From assembly GCF_039543545.1 (NCBI RefSeq), contig NZ_BAABJY010000002.1:186001-250000 (forward strand): a DNA stretch of 64,000 nucleotides, written 5' to 3'. Position numbers and translations under genes: made by a program. The notes under the pieces are model-generated. The model searched no databases. It was not told where the DNA came from and saw only the letters and a list, made by a program, of their open reading frames with translations. Positions 18,274 to 27,647 of the stretch are shown in pieces (position 1 is the first letter of the stretch; the number at the start of each line of letters is the position of its first letter). Source of the DNA: Luteimonas vadosa (GTDB lineage: Bacteria > Pseudomonadota > Gammaproteobacteria > Xanthomonadales > Xanthomonadaceae).

Positions 18274-19238
18274 GCACGCTGCCGCCGTGGCAGGAGCGCA
18301 TCCTCGTCCAGGCCAGGGAGGCGCTGGCAGGTGGCCGCATGGGCCACGCCATGATCCTCAGCGGCCCCGCGATGCTGGGCAAGCGCACGGTCGCCGAGCG
18401 CCTTGCCCGGCACCTGCTCGGCGCGGCCGGCGAAGCCCGCGCCCGGCACCTGCTCGACGCCGGCACCCATCCCGACTTGCACGTGGTGGGCCTGGTCCCG
18501 AACAAGGAAGGCACGCGATTGCGCACCGAGATCGTGATCGAGCAGATCCGCGAGCTCTCCGGGCAGCTGTCGCTCACGCCGCAGTACGGAGACATCCAGG
18601 TCGCCATCGTCGAGCCCGCGGACGCCCTCAACCGGGCGGCTTGCAATGCGCTGCTCAAGACCCTGGAAGAACCGCAACCCGGGCGCTACCTGTGGTTGGT
18701 CACGGCCCACCCCATGCGGCTCCCGGCCACCATCCGCAGCCGGTGCCAGCGGCTCGAGTTCCGGCTGCCGCCGCGTGCCGAAGCGGAGCAATGGCTGCTG
18801 GGGCAGGGACACGATGCAGCCGCAGTCTCCGAGGCCCTCGACGCCGCGCGTGGACACCCGGGGCTGGCCGACGCCTGGCTCCAGGGCGGCGGCATGGTCT
18901 TGCGGCGCGAGGTTGGCGCGGACCTGGGCAAGCTCGCGCGCGGCGATGCGTCCGTGATCGAGACCGCGCGCTCCTGGACGGCCGACGAGCACGCGGATCT
19001 CCGCCTGCGCCATGCCGCCGACCTGGTGCTGGCCAAGGCGCGCGGCTTGACCGACCCGCCGCGAACCCGGAAGCTGGCCGAGTGGTTCACGGAAGCGAAC
19101 CGTACCCGCGAGCTCCTGCGCACCACCGTGCGCGCTGACCTCGCGGTCGCGGAACTGCTCCTGGCCTGGCGCGACCAGTACGCGGCGGCGAACGAACCGA
19201 CGACGGCAACCCGGACAAACGCAGGAGGCAGGCGATGA
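18255..19238 (+). CDS. holB: DNA polymerase III delta-prime subunit (HolB)
   Basis: A 327-aa clamp-loader subunit. The AAA+ core is recognisable (HAMILSGPAMLGKRTVAERL, ALNRAACNALLKTLEEP, RSRCQRLEF). The zinc-binding module that carries four Cys in E. coli delta-prime is missing: the region between HLLGAAGE and GTHPDLHV has no Cys at all, and the whole protein has only two. The start overlaps tmk by 19 nt and the stop overlaps pilZ by ATGA, so tmk-holB-pilZ are translationally linked, as in other xanthomonads. Confidence 0.92.
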   Translation: MEKPGLSTLPPWQERILVQAREALAGGRMGHAMILSGPAMLGKRTVAERLARHLLGAAGEARARHLLDAGTHPDLHVVGLVPNKEGTRLRTEIVIEQIRELSGQLSLTPQYGDIQVAIVEPADALNRAACNALLKTLEEPQPGRYLWLVTAHPMRLPATIRSRCQRLEFRLPPRAEAEQWLLGQGHDAAAVSEALDAARGHPGLADAWLQGGGMVLRREVGADLGKLARGDASVIETARSWTADEHADLRLRHAADLVLAKARGLTDPPRTRKLAEWFTEANRTRELLRTTVRADLAVAELLLAWRDQYAAANEPTTATRTNAGGRR

Positions 19239-19594
19239 ATGCAACAGCAGGCGGCGCGCGGCAGGGCATCCTCTCGCTGGCGGTCAAGGACAAGGCCACC
19301 CTCTACAACGCCTACATGCCGTACATCAAGCAGGGCGGCATCTTCGTGCCGACGGTGAAGCGCTACTTCCTGGGGGACGAGGTCTTCCTGCTGCTGACCC
19401 TGCCCGAATCCAACGAACGCCTGCCGGTCGCCGGCAAGGTCGTCTGGGTCACGCCTCCCGGCGCGCAAGGCAACCGAACCGCCGGCATCGGCGTGCAGTT
19501 CGCCGAGACCAGCGAGGGCGAGAGCGTCAAGGGCAAGATCGAGACCTTGCTCGCCGGCACGCTGACCGGGGACAAGCCGACGCATACGATGTAG
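19235..19594 (+). CDS. pilZ: PilZ-domain protein, type IV pilus biogenesis type
   Basis: A 119-aa stand-alone PilZ protein of the type found after holB in Xanthomonas and Pseudomonas, needed for type IV pilus assembly. It has the beta-barrel core (FLGDEVFLLLTLP, VAGKVVWVTPPGAQ, GIGVQF) but lacks the RxxxR and D/NxSxxG signature for cyclic-di-GMP binding, as established for the xanthomonad PilZ. A GCAGGAGG Shine-Dalgarno precedes the ATG, which overlaps the holB stop. Confidence 0.93.
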   Translation: MNATAGGARQGILSLAVKDKATLYNAYMPYIKQGGIFVPTVKRYFLGDEVFLLLTLPESNERLPVAGKVVWVTPPGAQGNRTAGIGVQFAETSEGESVKGKIETLLAGTLTGDKPTHTM

Positions 19595-20028
19595 CGCGTC
19601 CGGCGTGAGGCGCAGGGCTCAGCAGCCCGTCGCTATCGCGCAGGCAGGGATCGGACGTCGTGAGCCTGCCACTTGGCGCAAGCCGGGATCCATTGCATTC
19701 CTTGAAGACACACCCTTGACCCGCTTGGGGGCTGAAGAGCGTTTCACGCTAGGCGCGAGTTCGCTTCTTTTGACCCTAATCCAAAGGAATGAACTCGCCG
19801 AAGGCGATACGCTTTTCAACAGCGAAGCTAGTCGAGCTTTGGCCATATGCACTCGTCAAGGAGACGGTACCTCGCGCAACGGGGCGAAAACGCGTGCATC
19901 GCAAGCCACCACGCTGGCGCGAATCGCCATGGCAGGGTCAAGTCGAATGCCGTCGTCCAACGTGACGATGAGCGAGAGTCCAGGCAGCTCGGGCTCCGTA
20001 CAGGACGACCCTGGGCCGCCCGCTTGGA
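19595..20028. other. 434-nt gap between pilZ and fadJ containing a repeat copy
   Basis: This convergent intergenic region has lower GC than its neighbours and no gene I can support; the reading frames that cross it have no codon bias or motif. Its main content is the palindromic repeat at about 19734-19818 related to the pair near 38.2-38.7 kb. The small frames through it read fragments typical of that repeat family rather than proteins. Confidence 0.6.
19734..19818 (-). repeat. Degenerate copy of the structured repeat seen at 38.2-38.7 kb
   Basis: The right half (CAAAGGAATGAACTCGCC ending near 19817) matches the inverted-repeat segment of the 38.5-38.7 kb copy, including the CGCC-GAA-GGCG mini-hairpin at 19796-19806. 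The left half forms an imperfect palindrome with it. The two distal hairpins with CATCCATG-type loops found in the full copies are absent, so this is a partial or decayed unit. Confidence 0.6.
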
Positions 20029-22083
20029 TCAGCCCCGCAACACTTCCGCATCCCACCCCGGCCGCCGCGCGAAGCGCTCGCCGTGCTTCAGCTCCAGGGA
20101 ACGCAACCGCGTCAGGACCTCGTCGACGCCGGTCTCGCGGATGTACTGGATCGGGCCGCCGCGGAAGGGCGCGAAGCCGGTGCCGAAGATCACGCCGGCG
20201 TCGAGCAGGTCGGCGTCGGCCACCACGCCTTCGTGCAGGGCGGCGACGGCCTCGTTGAGCAGCGGCAGCACCAGGCGATCCTGCAGGTCCTCGGGGGCCG
20301 CGTAATCCTTTGGCACGTCGGGTTTCTTCGCCTTGCCGTCTTCCCAGGCATACAGCCCCTGGCCATCCTTCTTGCCACGCTTGCCGTCCGCGGGGGGCGT
20401 GGCCAGCGCCGGCGGGATGGCGAGGCCGAGGAAGGGCGCGAGTTCCTGGCCGACGCCGTAGGCCACGTCCAGTCCGACGGTGTCGATCAGCTCGATCGGC
20501 CCCATCGGCATGCCGAACCTCACCGCCGCCTGGTCGATGACCTTGCCGGGGATGCCTTCCGAGTACGCGCGGGCCGCTTCCAGCAGGTAAGGGAACAGCA
20601 GGCGATTGACCAGGAAGCCTGGCGTGCCGGCCACGGGCACCGGCAGCTTGTCCAGCGCCTTGCAGAAGGCCGCGAGCCGTTTTTCGGTTTCCGGCGACAA
20701 CTGGTCGTGGCGCACGATCTCCACCAGCGGCATCAGCGCGACCGGATTGAAATAGTGCAGGCCGGCGAACCGGGCGGGGCGACTGATGTGCCCGCGCAAT
20801 TCGGCCAGCGGGATGGACGAGGTGTTCGTGGTCAGCAGGGCGTCGGGCTTGAGTCGCGGTTCGACGTCGGCATACAGGCCGCGCTTGGCCTCGGCGTTCT
20901 CGATGATCGCCTCGATCACCAGGTCGGCGCCGGGGATACCGTCGCCGGCGAGGTCCGACTTCAGTCGCGAGGCGGTTTCCTGGCGCCGTGCTTCGTCCTT
21001 GACCTTCTTCTCGAACAGTTTCCCCGCACGCGCCATCGCCTTGTCGATGTACTGCTGTTCCCGGTCCTGCAGGGTCACCTGGAAGCCCTTGTAGGCCGAC
21101 CACGCAGCGATGTCGCCGCCCATCACGCCAGCGCCGACAACGTGCACCGTCTCGATCCCCGGATCCTTGCCGCCGATGCCCTTCAACCGCTCCTGCAGGA
21201 AGAACACGCGGGTCAGGTTGCGGGCGGTGGGCGTCCCCGCCAGCTTGACCACGGACCGGCGCTCGGCCGCCAGCCGGGCGTGAATGTCGCCCCCGCTGCG
21301 TCGCCAGGTCTCGATCAGGGAATACGGTGCGGGGTAGTGGTCCCTGCGCGCCTTGCGGGCGACCTGCTTGACCAGGATCGGCGCGAGGATCTGCCGCGCG
21401 GGCCAGGTGTTGGTGAGCCAGCCCAGGAAGCGCTGCTTGAACGGCCGGGTCGTGCCATGCAGGGCCAGGTCCGCGGCGGCATCCACCAGCAAGGCCGGCT
21501 CCACGACCTTGTCGACGAGGCCGATCGCCTTCGCGGCCGAGGCCGAAAGGCTGCGTCCGGTCAGCATCATATCCATCGCCGCCGGCGCGCCCACCAGCTG
21601 CGGCAGCCGCGCGCTGCCGCCCCAACCGGGGAAGATCCCCAGCTTCACCTCCGGCAGGCCGATGCGCGTCGACGGATCGCTGCTGGCCACCCGATAGCGG
21701 CAGGCCAGCGAAATCTCGGTGCCACCGCCCATGCAGAAACCGTGGATGGCGGCAACGGTCGGGCAGGGCAATTCCGCGAGGCGCTGGAACACCTGCTGGC
21801 CACGGCGGATCGAGTCACCGATCGTGCCTTGTTCGTCGAAGGCCCGGAACTCACGGATGTCGGCGCCGGCGATGAAGCCCTTGTCCTTCGCCGAGCGCAA
21901 CACCAGACCCTTGGGCGGGTCGATGGCGATGCGTTCCAGCAGCCCGTCCAGCTCCAGCAGCACGTCCTGCGCGAAGGTGTTGACCGACTCGCCGGCGCGG
22001 TCGAAGGACAGCACCACGACGCCATCGCGGCGTTGCTCGGCTTGCCAGTGGCTGAAGCGCAATCCGTCCAGGCCAGCGATCAT
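20029..22083 (-). CDS. fadJ: FadJ-type 3-hydroxyacyl-CoA dehydrogenase / enoyl-CoA hydratase
   Basis: A 684-aa bifunctional beta-oxidation enzyme. The N-terminal crotonase domain shows GFIAGADIREF and the oxyanion-hole segments HGFCMGGGTEISLACRYR and GLPEVKLGIFPGWGG, with both catalytic Glu. The middle domain has the NAD-binding GAGVMGGDIAAW and NTSSIPL, and the C-terminal domain the FNPVALMPLVE and GFLVNRLLFPYL motifs. The start at ATG 22083 (MIAGLDGLRF) is preferred over one 24 codons upstream. No fadI thiolase is adjacent. It is divergent from rpoE. Confidence 0.93.
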   Translation of the reverse strand: MIAGLDGLRFSHWQAEQRRDGVVVLSFDRAGESVNTFAQDVLLELDGLLERIAIDPPKGLVLRSAKDKGFIAGADIREFRAFDEQGTIGDSIRRGQQVFQRLAELPCPTVAAIHGFCMGGGTEISLACRYRVASSDPSTRIGLPEVKLGIFPGWGGSARLPQLVGAPAAMDMMLTGRSLSASAAKAIGLVDKVVEPALLVDAAADLALHGTTRPFKQRFLGWLTNTWPARQILAPILVKQVARKARRDHYPAPYSLIETWRRSGGDIHARLAAERRSVVKLAGTPTARNLTRVFFLQERLKGIGGKDPGIETVHVVGAGVMGGDIAAWSAYKGFQVTLQDREQQYIDKAMARAGKLFEKKVKDEARRQETASRLKSDLAGDGIPGADLVIEAIIENAEAKRGLYADVEPRLKPDALLTTNTSSIPLAELRGHISRPARFAGLHYFNPVALMPLVEIVRHDQLSPETEKRLAAFCKALDKLPVPVAGTPGFLVNRLLFPYLLEAARAYSEGIPGKVIDQAAVRFGMPMGPIELIDTVGLDVAYGVGQELAPFLGLAIPPALATPPADGKRGKKDGQGLYAWEDGKAKKPDVPKDYAAPEDLQDRLVLPLLNEAVAALHEGVVADADLLDAGVIFGTGFAPFRGGPIQYIRETGVDEVLTRLRSLELKHGERFARRPGWDAEVLRG

Positions 22084-22249
22084 GCGGCAGCATCCGTTAC
22101 GGTAGGGGAGCACCCTATCATCCAGAGGGCGCTCAGCCGGCGTCAAATGCCCCACGGGGCGGCGCAGGAAGCACCGCCGGGCACGCCGCCATGGCTTGTG
22201 GCATTGGCGTCCGGCCCCCAGTTCAGGCCAACCTGATCCTCCGCTCGCC

Positions 22250-22277
22250 GGAACTTTCCGTTCCGGGGCAGGTCACA
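22250..22277 (+). promoter_or_regulatory. Sigma-E-type promoter upstream of rpoE
   Basis: GGAACTT (22250-22256), a 15-nt spacer, then GTCACA (22272-22277). This matches the GGAACTT-N15/16-GTCnnA pattern known for RpoE-dependent promoters, and it would give a leader of about 35 nt before the rpoE ATG. It implies autoregulation of the operon by its own sigma factor. Confidence 0.65.
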
Positions 22278-22318
22278 GAGCCCAGCCGGAAGGCCGGGCG
22301 ACAAGGAGCGCCGGCCCG

Positions 22319-22948
22319 ATGGCCGAACAACGGATTCAACAAGCGGAAACCGAGCAACTCGACCAGGAGCTGGTCAAGCGCGTGCAGCGCGGCGACAGCG
22401 CGGCCTTCGACCTGCTGGTGCGGAAGTACCAGCACCGCATCGCCGCCCTGATCGGGCGTTACGTCGCCGACTGGAGCGAGTGCCAGGACATCGCGCAGGA
22501 TACCTTCATCCGTGCGTACCGCGCGATCGGGAATTTCCGCGGCGATGCACAGTTCTATACATGGTTGCACCGGATCGCAGTGAACACCGCAAAGAACCAC
22601 CTCGTCGCCAGCAACCGCCGACCACCGACCGAGGACATCGACGTCGGGGACGCCGAGCAGTTCGATTCGGGCATCCGGCTGCGGGACACGGACACCCCCG
22701 AGCGGGAGCTGGCGCGGCAGCAGATGGAACGAACGGTGATGCGCGCGGTCGAAGCCTTGCCGGACGAGCTGCGTAACGCGATCACCCTGCGCGAAGTCGA
22801 AGGATTGAGCTACGAGGAGATCGCCAAACGCATGGACTGCCCGATCGGGACGGTGCGCTCGCGCATCTTCCGCGCCCGCGAGGCGATCGACAACGAACTC
22901 AAGCCACTGATGGACACCGAACACTCCCGGGAACGCGCGATCCGATGA
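22319..22948 (+). CDS. rpoE: ECF RNA polymerase sigma factor RpoE (sigma-E)
   Basis: A 209-aa extracytoplasmic-function sigma factor. Region 2 (DLLVRKYQHRIAALIGRYV, DIAQDTFIRAYRAI) and region 4 (ALPDELRNAITLREVEGLSYEEIAKRMDCPIGTVRSRIFRARE) are complete. It directs envelope-stress transcription and is held by the anti-sigma factor encoded next. The ATG has AAGGAG upstream; an earlier in-frame start would run through the promoter. The stop overlaps the rseA start by ATGA. Confidence 0.96.
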   Translation: MAEQRIQQAETEQLDQELVKRVQRGDSAAFDLLVRKYQHRIAALIGRYVADWSECQDIAQDTFIRAYRAIGNFRGDAQFYTWLHRIAVNTAKNHLVASNRRPPTEDIDVGDAEQFDSGIRLRDTDTPERELARQQMERTVMRAVEALPDELRNAITLREVEGLSYEEIAKRMDCPIGTVRSRIFRAREAIDNELKPLMDTEHSRERAIR

Positions 22949-23931
22949 CCACCGCCGACGACATGGCAGACGATATCGAGCTGGTGCCGCCGGACCGGCT
23001 CGCCTTGCACCACCGCCAGCAGCTGTCGGCGATGCTCGATGGCGAGCTGTCCCCGGATCGCGCGAAATTCATGCTTCGCCGCCTGCAGCACGACGAGGAA
23101 CTCGCGGCCTGCTGGGAGCGCTGGCAGGTGTGCGGCGACATGCTGCGCGGGCGCGGCCATGCGCTGTTGCCGCCCGACTTCGCGCAGCGGGTCGCCCGTG
23201 CCATCGCCCATGGCGGCGTCGGCGCGGAGGCGCCAACGGCGGCGGCGGGTCGCGAGTCGCGCCTCGCGCGATGGGGCGGCAGCGCCGCGCTGGCGGCCTC
23301 GGTTGCCGTGGTCGCGTTCTTCGTCGCGCGCCAGTTGCCCGCGGACGTGGCGCCGGCCACCGATGGCATGCCGGCCGGCCTGGCCGCCGAACCCGCCGGT
23401 TCACCACCCGGTCTCCCGGTCGCGGAGACGGGCCAACCGGGGGCTCCGGACCTGGGTGCCGCCGCCGTGGCGGGCGCGTTCGCCGTCGCCGAGGTCCCGC
23501 GCCGCGCGGTGCAGCGTTCGCGGGGGCAGGGTCAGCGCGCGGCAACCCGCCAGCGGCAACAGAATGCCCAGGCGCCGATGGTGGCGGTCGCAAGCCAACG
23601 CCAGGCGCCGTCAACGAACGGCGCCAATGCGCCGTCACCCGACGCAGCCGAGGCGGTGCCGGCCTTCACGCATCAGGGGGATCCGTTCGCCGCGTCGGTG
23701 GCGACTTCTCCGCGCCCCTGGCCAAGGGCGATCCTGCCCGGGCTCGCACCGGTAGGCGGCGGTTTCATGGTCAGCGCGAACCCGGGTGCACAGCCGACGA
23801 TGGTCGACACGGCGTTCGCGGGCTTCGAGCCGCGCTTGCAGCAAGTGGAGCGCGCCGAACGGCCGCAGGATCCTTCGGACGCGCTGGCGACCGAAGGACC
23901 GGGTACCGTCCCGCCGAAGGATGCGCCTTGA
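22945..23931 (+). CDS. rseA: Anti-sigma-E factor RseA-like
   Basis: A 328-aa membrane anti-sigma factor. The N-terminal cytoplasmic domain (about 22-90) has the RseA pattern QLSAMLDGELSPDRAKFMLRRL and ACWERWQVCGDMLRG; a single membrane helix follows at about 112-131, and then a long, low-complexity Ala/Pro/Gln-rich periplasmic region. The periplasmic part is much longer than in E. coli RseA (216 aa total). The start overlaps rpoE (ATGA), so the two are made in step. No rseB is present between it and mucD. Confidence 0.9.
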   Translation: MTTADDMADDIELVPPDRLALHHRQQLSAMLDGELSPDRAKFMLRRLQHDEELAACWERWQVCGDMLRGRGHALLPPDFAQRVARAIAHGGVGAEAPTAAAGRESRLARWGGSAALAASVAVVAFFVARQLPADVAPATDGMPAGLAAEPAGSPPGLPVAETGQPGAPDLGAAAVAGAFAVAEVPRRAVQRSRGQGQRAATRQRQQNAQAPMVAVASQRQAPSTNGANAPSPDAAEAVPAFTHQGDPFAASVATSPRPWPRAILPGLAPVGGGFMVSANPGAQPTMVDTAFAGFEPRLQQVERAERPQDPSDALATEGPGTVPPKDAP

Positions 23932-24018
23932 CCATTGCCTGGCGTGCGTGCGCGCCCTGGCCGGGCCGGATCGCCCTGCCTGCCTGAATCGAATCCCTTT
24001 ATCGAGAGTCCGATCCCG

Positions 24019-25548
24019 ATGAATCGAGTCCCAGTGAAGTCTTCCCTGATCGCCCTGGCCCTGGTCGCCACCACCGCGGCCACCACGGCCCTCGTGCTGC
24101 CGGAGGCGACGGCGCAGTCGACGACGGCCGCGTCGCCGCAAGCCGCCCCGCCGCCACAGATGGTGACCGGCCTGCCGGACTTCACCAATCTCGTCGAGCG
24201 GGTCGGCCCGGGCGTGGTGAACATCGAGTCGACGATCGGCGTGCGCAACGCGCAGCGCACGCAGGGCCCGCCCCTGCCGGACGACATGCCGGAGTTTTTC
24301 CGCAGGTTCTTCGGTCCCGGCGGACCGGGGGAGGGCGTTCCCGGCATGCCCCAGGGGCCGGGAGGGCGCCACGGCGTATCGATGGGCAGCGGCTTCGTGA
24401 TCTCAAGCGACGGGTACGTGCTCACCAACCACCACGTGGTCGATGGCGCGGACGAGGTCAAGGTGACCTTCTCGGATCGTCGCGAATTCCCCGCCAAGGT
24501 CGTGGGCAGCGATGCCCAGTCGGACGTGGCGTTGCTCAAGATCGATGCGCGCGGCCTGCCGGCCTTGCGCATCGGCGATTCGCGCACGCTCAAGCCGGGC
24601 CAGTGGGCGGTGGCCATCGGTTCGCCGTTCGGCCTCGACCAATCGGTGACGGCCGGGATCATCAGCGCCGTTGGCCGCGCCAATCCCTATGCCGCGCAGC
24701 GCTACGTGCCCTTCATCCAGACCGATGTCGCGATCAACCGCGGCAATTCGGGCGGTCCGTTGCTCAACACGCGGGGCGAGGTCGTCGGCATCAATTCGCA
24801 GATCTTCAGCAACTCCGGCGGCTACATGGGCGTGAGCTTCGCGATTCCGTCCGAGGTGGTGATGAACGTGGTCGAGCAGCTCAAGACCACCGGCGAGGTG
24901 CGTCGCGGCCAGATCGGCGTGCAGGTGCAGGGAATCACCACCGAGCAGGCGCGCGGCTTCGGACTGCCGGACACGCGCGGCGCGCTGGTGGCGGACGTGT
25001 TGCCGGGCAGCCCTGCGCAGAAGGCGGGGATCGAACGCGGCGACGTGATCCGGGCCGTGGACGGCAACCCGATCAACGTGTCCAGCGACCTGCCGCCGAT
25101 CATCGGGGCGATGGCGCCCGGCACCCGCACCACCGTGACGATCTGGCGCGAAGGCAGGACGCGCGACCTGGCCCTGACCCTCAGCCGCCTGGAAGAGGCG
25201 ACGGCGAGCGCAGCACCCACGCGCCCCAGCCCGTCCCCCGCGCGCTCCTCCAATCCGCTGGGCCTGGTCGGCCAGCCGCTGAGTGACCGCGAGCGCAGCC
25301 GGCTGGGCCTGGAGCCGGGCGAGGGTGTCGCCATCGCGCGCGTCGAGGGTCTGGCGGCGCGCCAGGCGGGCCTGCAACCGGGCGACGTGGTGTTGTCGGT
25401 GGGACGTACCGACGTCGGCACGCCGGCCGAGCTGGATCGCGAACTTGGCAAGGTCAGGGCCGGCCAGACCGTGATGCTGCTGGTGCGGGACGCCAATGGC
25501 GGCACCCAGTACCGGGCGGTGACGCCGCGCGTGGACGCCGACCAGTAG
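24019..25548 (+). CDS. mucD: Periplasmic serine protease MucD/DegP
   Basis: A 509-aa HtrA-family periplasmic protease-chaperone. A signal peptide (residues 1-33) is followed by a chymotrypsin-like domain with His139 (TNHHVVDG), Asp169 (QSDVALLK) and Ser244 (RGNSGGP), and then two PDZ domains (about 285-375 and 410-505). A Gly/Pro-rich insert (about 85-118) precedes the catalytic core. It is the third gene of the rpoE-rseA-mucD stress operon, degrading misfolded envelope proteins. Confidence 0.95.
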   Translation: MNRVPVKSSLIALALVATTAATTALVLPEATAQSTTAASPQAAPPPQMVTGLPDFTNLVERVGPGVVNIESTIGVRNAQRTQGPPLPDDMPEFFRRFFGPGGPGEGVPGMPQGPGGRHGVSMGSGFVISSDGYVLTNHHVVDGADEVKVTFSDRREFPAKVVGSDAQSDVALLKIDARGLPALRIGDSRTLKPGQWAVAIGSPFGLDQSVTAGIISAVGRANPYAAQRYVPFIQTDVAINRGNSGGPLLNTRGEVVGINSQIFSNSGGYMGVSFAIPSEVVMNVVEQLKTTGEVRRGQIGVQVQGITTEQARGFGLPDTRGALVADVLPGSPAQKAGIERGDVIRAVDGNPINVSSDLPPIIGAMAPGTRTTVTIWREGRTRDLALTLSRLEEATASAAPTRPSPSPARSSNPLGLVGQPLSDRERSRLGLEPGEGVAIARVEGLAARQAGLQPGDVVLSVGRTDVGTPAELDRELGKVRAGQTVMLLVRDANGGTQYRAVTPRVDADQ

Positions 25549-25697
25549 ACGCCCCGGGCGGCCGGAGCGCATTGCCCGCCGGCCCGTGCGCGGAGGGCGG
25601 GCCGGATGGCTGTGCGACAATTGCACGTTTACATCGCAATGGCCGTGCATCCGGCCCGGCCGCCATCCCCATGTCTCCCGAACCAGCCCGAAATCCG

Positions 25698-27494
25698 ATG
25701 GAGAGCATCCGCAACTTCTCCATCATCGCCCATGTCGACCATGGCAAGTCGACGCTGGCCGACCGCATCATCCAGCTGTGCGGCGGCCTGAGCGAGCGCG
25801 AGATGGAAGCGCAGGTGCTCGACAACAACCCCATCGAGCGCGAGCGGGGCATCACCATCAAGGCCCAGTCGGTGTCGCTGCCGTACACCGCGCGCGACGG
25901 CCGCACCTACCACCTCAATTTCATCGACACCCCGGGCCACGTCGACTTCAGCTACGAGGTCAGCCGTTCGCTCGCGGCCTGCGAGGGCGCGCTGCTGGTG
26001 GTCGATGCCGCCCAGGGCGTGGAGGCGCAGTCCGTGGCCAACTGCTACACCGCGGTGGAGCAGGGCCTGGAAGTCGTGCCGGTGATCAACAAGATCGACC
26101 TGCCGACCGCGGACGTCGACCGCGTCAAGGAGGAAATCGAGGCCGTGATCGGCATCGATGCGAGCGACGCCGTCGCGATCAGCGCCAAGACCGGCCTGAA
26201 CGTCGTCGACGTGCTGGAGGCCATCGTCCAGCGCATCCCGCCGCCCACGCCCCGCGGATCCCACAAGCTGCAGGCGCTGATCATCGACTCCTGGTTCGAC
26301 AACTACCTGGGCGTGGTGATGCTGGTGCGCGTGATGCAGGGCGAGGTCCGGCCCGGCGAGAAGCTGCAGGTGATGTCCACCGGCCGCAACCACCAGGTCG
26401 ACAACCTCGGCGTGTTCACGCCCAAGCGCAAGGAACTCGACAGGCTTCGCGCGGGCGAGGTGGGCTGGATCAACGCGTCCATCAAGGACGTGCACGGCGC
26501 CCCGGTGGGCGACACGCTCACGCTCGCCGCGGATCCTGCGCCCAAGCCGCTGCCGGGGTTCCAGGAGATGCAGCCCCGCGTGTTCGCCGGCCTGTTCCCG
26601 GTCGACGCTGACGACTACCCGGACCTGCGCGAGGCGCTGGACAAGCTGCGCCTCAACGACGCGGCGCTGCGCTTCGAGCCCGAGTCCTCCGAGGCGATGG
26701 GCTTCGGGTTCCGCTGCGGGTTCCTGGGCATGCTGCACCTGGAGATCGTGCAGGAGCGGCTGGAGCGCGAGTACGACCTCAACCTGATCACCACCGCGCC
26801 CACCGTCGTCTACGAGGTGCTCAGGACCGACGGCAGCGTGATGCCGCTGGACAATCCCGCGCGCCTGCCGCAGTCGAACCTGGTGGACGAGATCCGGGAA
26901 CCGATCATCCGCGCCAACATCCTCACGCCGCCGGACTACGTCGGCAACGTGATCACCCTGTGCGAAGAGAAGCGCGGCAGGCAGATCGGCATCCAGTACC
27001 TGGGATCGCAGGTGCAGGTGAGCTACGAATTGCCCATGGCCGAGGTGGTGCTGGACTTCTTCGACCGGCTCAAGTCGGTCTCGCGCGGCTACGCCTCGCT
27101 GGACTACCACTTCCTGCGCTTCGAGCCGGGGCCGTTCGTCCGGGTCGACACGCTGATCAACGGCGACAAGGTCGATGCGCTGTCGCTGATCGTGCACCGG
27201 CAGTACGCCGACCGCCGCGGCCGCGAACTCGTGGAGAAGATGCGCGAGCTGATCCCGCGGCAGATGTTCGACGTCGCCATCCAGGCCGCGATCGGATCGC
27301 AGATCATCGCCCGCTCCACGGTCAAGGCGATGCGCAAGAACGTGCTGGCCAAGTGCTACGGCGGCGACATTTCGCGCAAGAAGAAGCTGCTGGAGAAGCA
27401 GAAGGCCGGCAAGAAGCGCATGAAGCAGGTCGGCAGCGTGGAGATTCCGCAGGAAGCCTTCCTCGCGGTGCTGTCGACCAGCCGCGACTCGTGA
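25698..27494 (+). CDS. lepA: Elongation factor 4 (LepA)
   Basis: A 598-aa ribosome-associated GTPase. The G1 box is AHVDHGKS at the N-terminus, and DTPGHVDF, NKID and the LepA-specific C-terminal GGDISRKKKLLEKQKAGKKRMK are present. The family places it before lepB, as here. The start is the ATG of MESIRNFSIIAHVDHG; an upstream extension is rejected. GACAAT near 25616 is a possible -10 box. Confidence 0.97.
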   Translation: MESIRNFSIIAHVDHGKSTLADRIIQLCGGLSEREMEAQVLDNNPIERERGITIKAQSVSLPYTARDGRTYHLNFIDTPGHVDFSYEVSRSLAACEGALLVVDAAQGVEAQSVANCYTAVEQGLEVVPVINKIDLPTADVDRVKEEIEAVIGIDASDAVAISAKTGLNVVDVLEAIVQRIPPPTPRGSHKLQALIIDSWFDNYLGVVMLVRVMQGEVRPGEKLQVMSTGRNHQVDNLGVFTPKRKELDRLRAGEVGWINASIKDVHGAPVGDTLTLAADPAPKPLPGFQEMQPRVFAGLFPVDADDYPDLREALDKLRLNDAALRFEPESSEAMGFGFRCGFLGMLHLEIVQERLEREYDLNLITTAPTVVYEVLRTDGSVMPLDNPARLPQSNLVDEIREPIIRANILTPPDYVGNVITLCEEKRGRQIGIQYLGSQVQVSYELPMAEVVLDFFDRLKSVSRGYASLDYHFLRFEPGPFVRVDTLINGDKVDALSLIVHRQYADRRGRELVEKMRELIPRQMFDVAIQAAIGSQIIARSTVKAMRKNVLAKCYGGDISRKKKLLEKQKAGKKRMKQVGSVEIPQEAFLAVLSTSRDS

Positions 27495-27647
27495 CCGTAC
27501 CGTTGCCCGAAGACCCGCCCTGCCACCGCCGCGCCCCGGCGGCCGCGTCCCCCGTTTCGTCGGACCCGACGTCCGCGCCGCATGGCGCCGCGCGGTGCGG
27601 CGGACCGACCGTCAAGACAAGCCGACCGGCTTTGCGAAGGAACAAAA

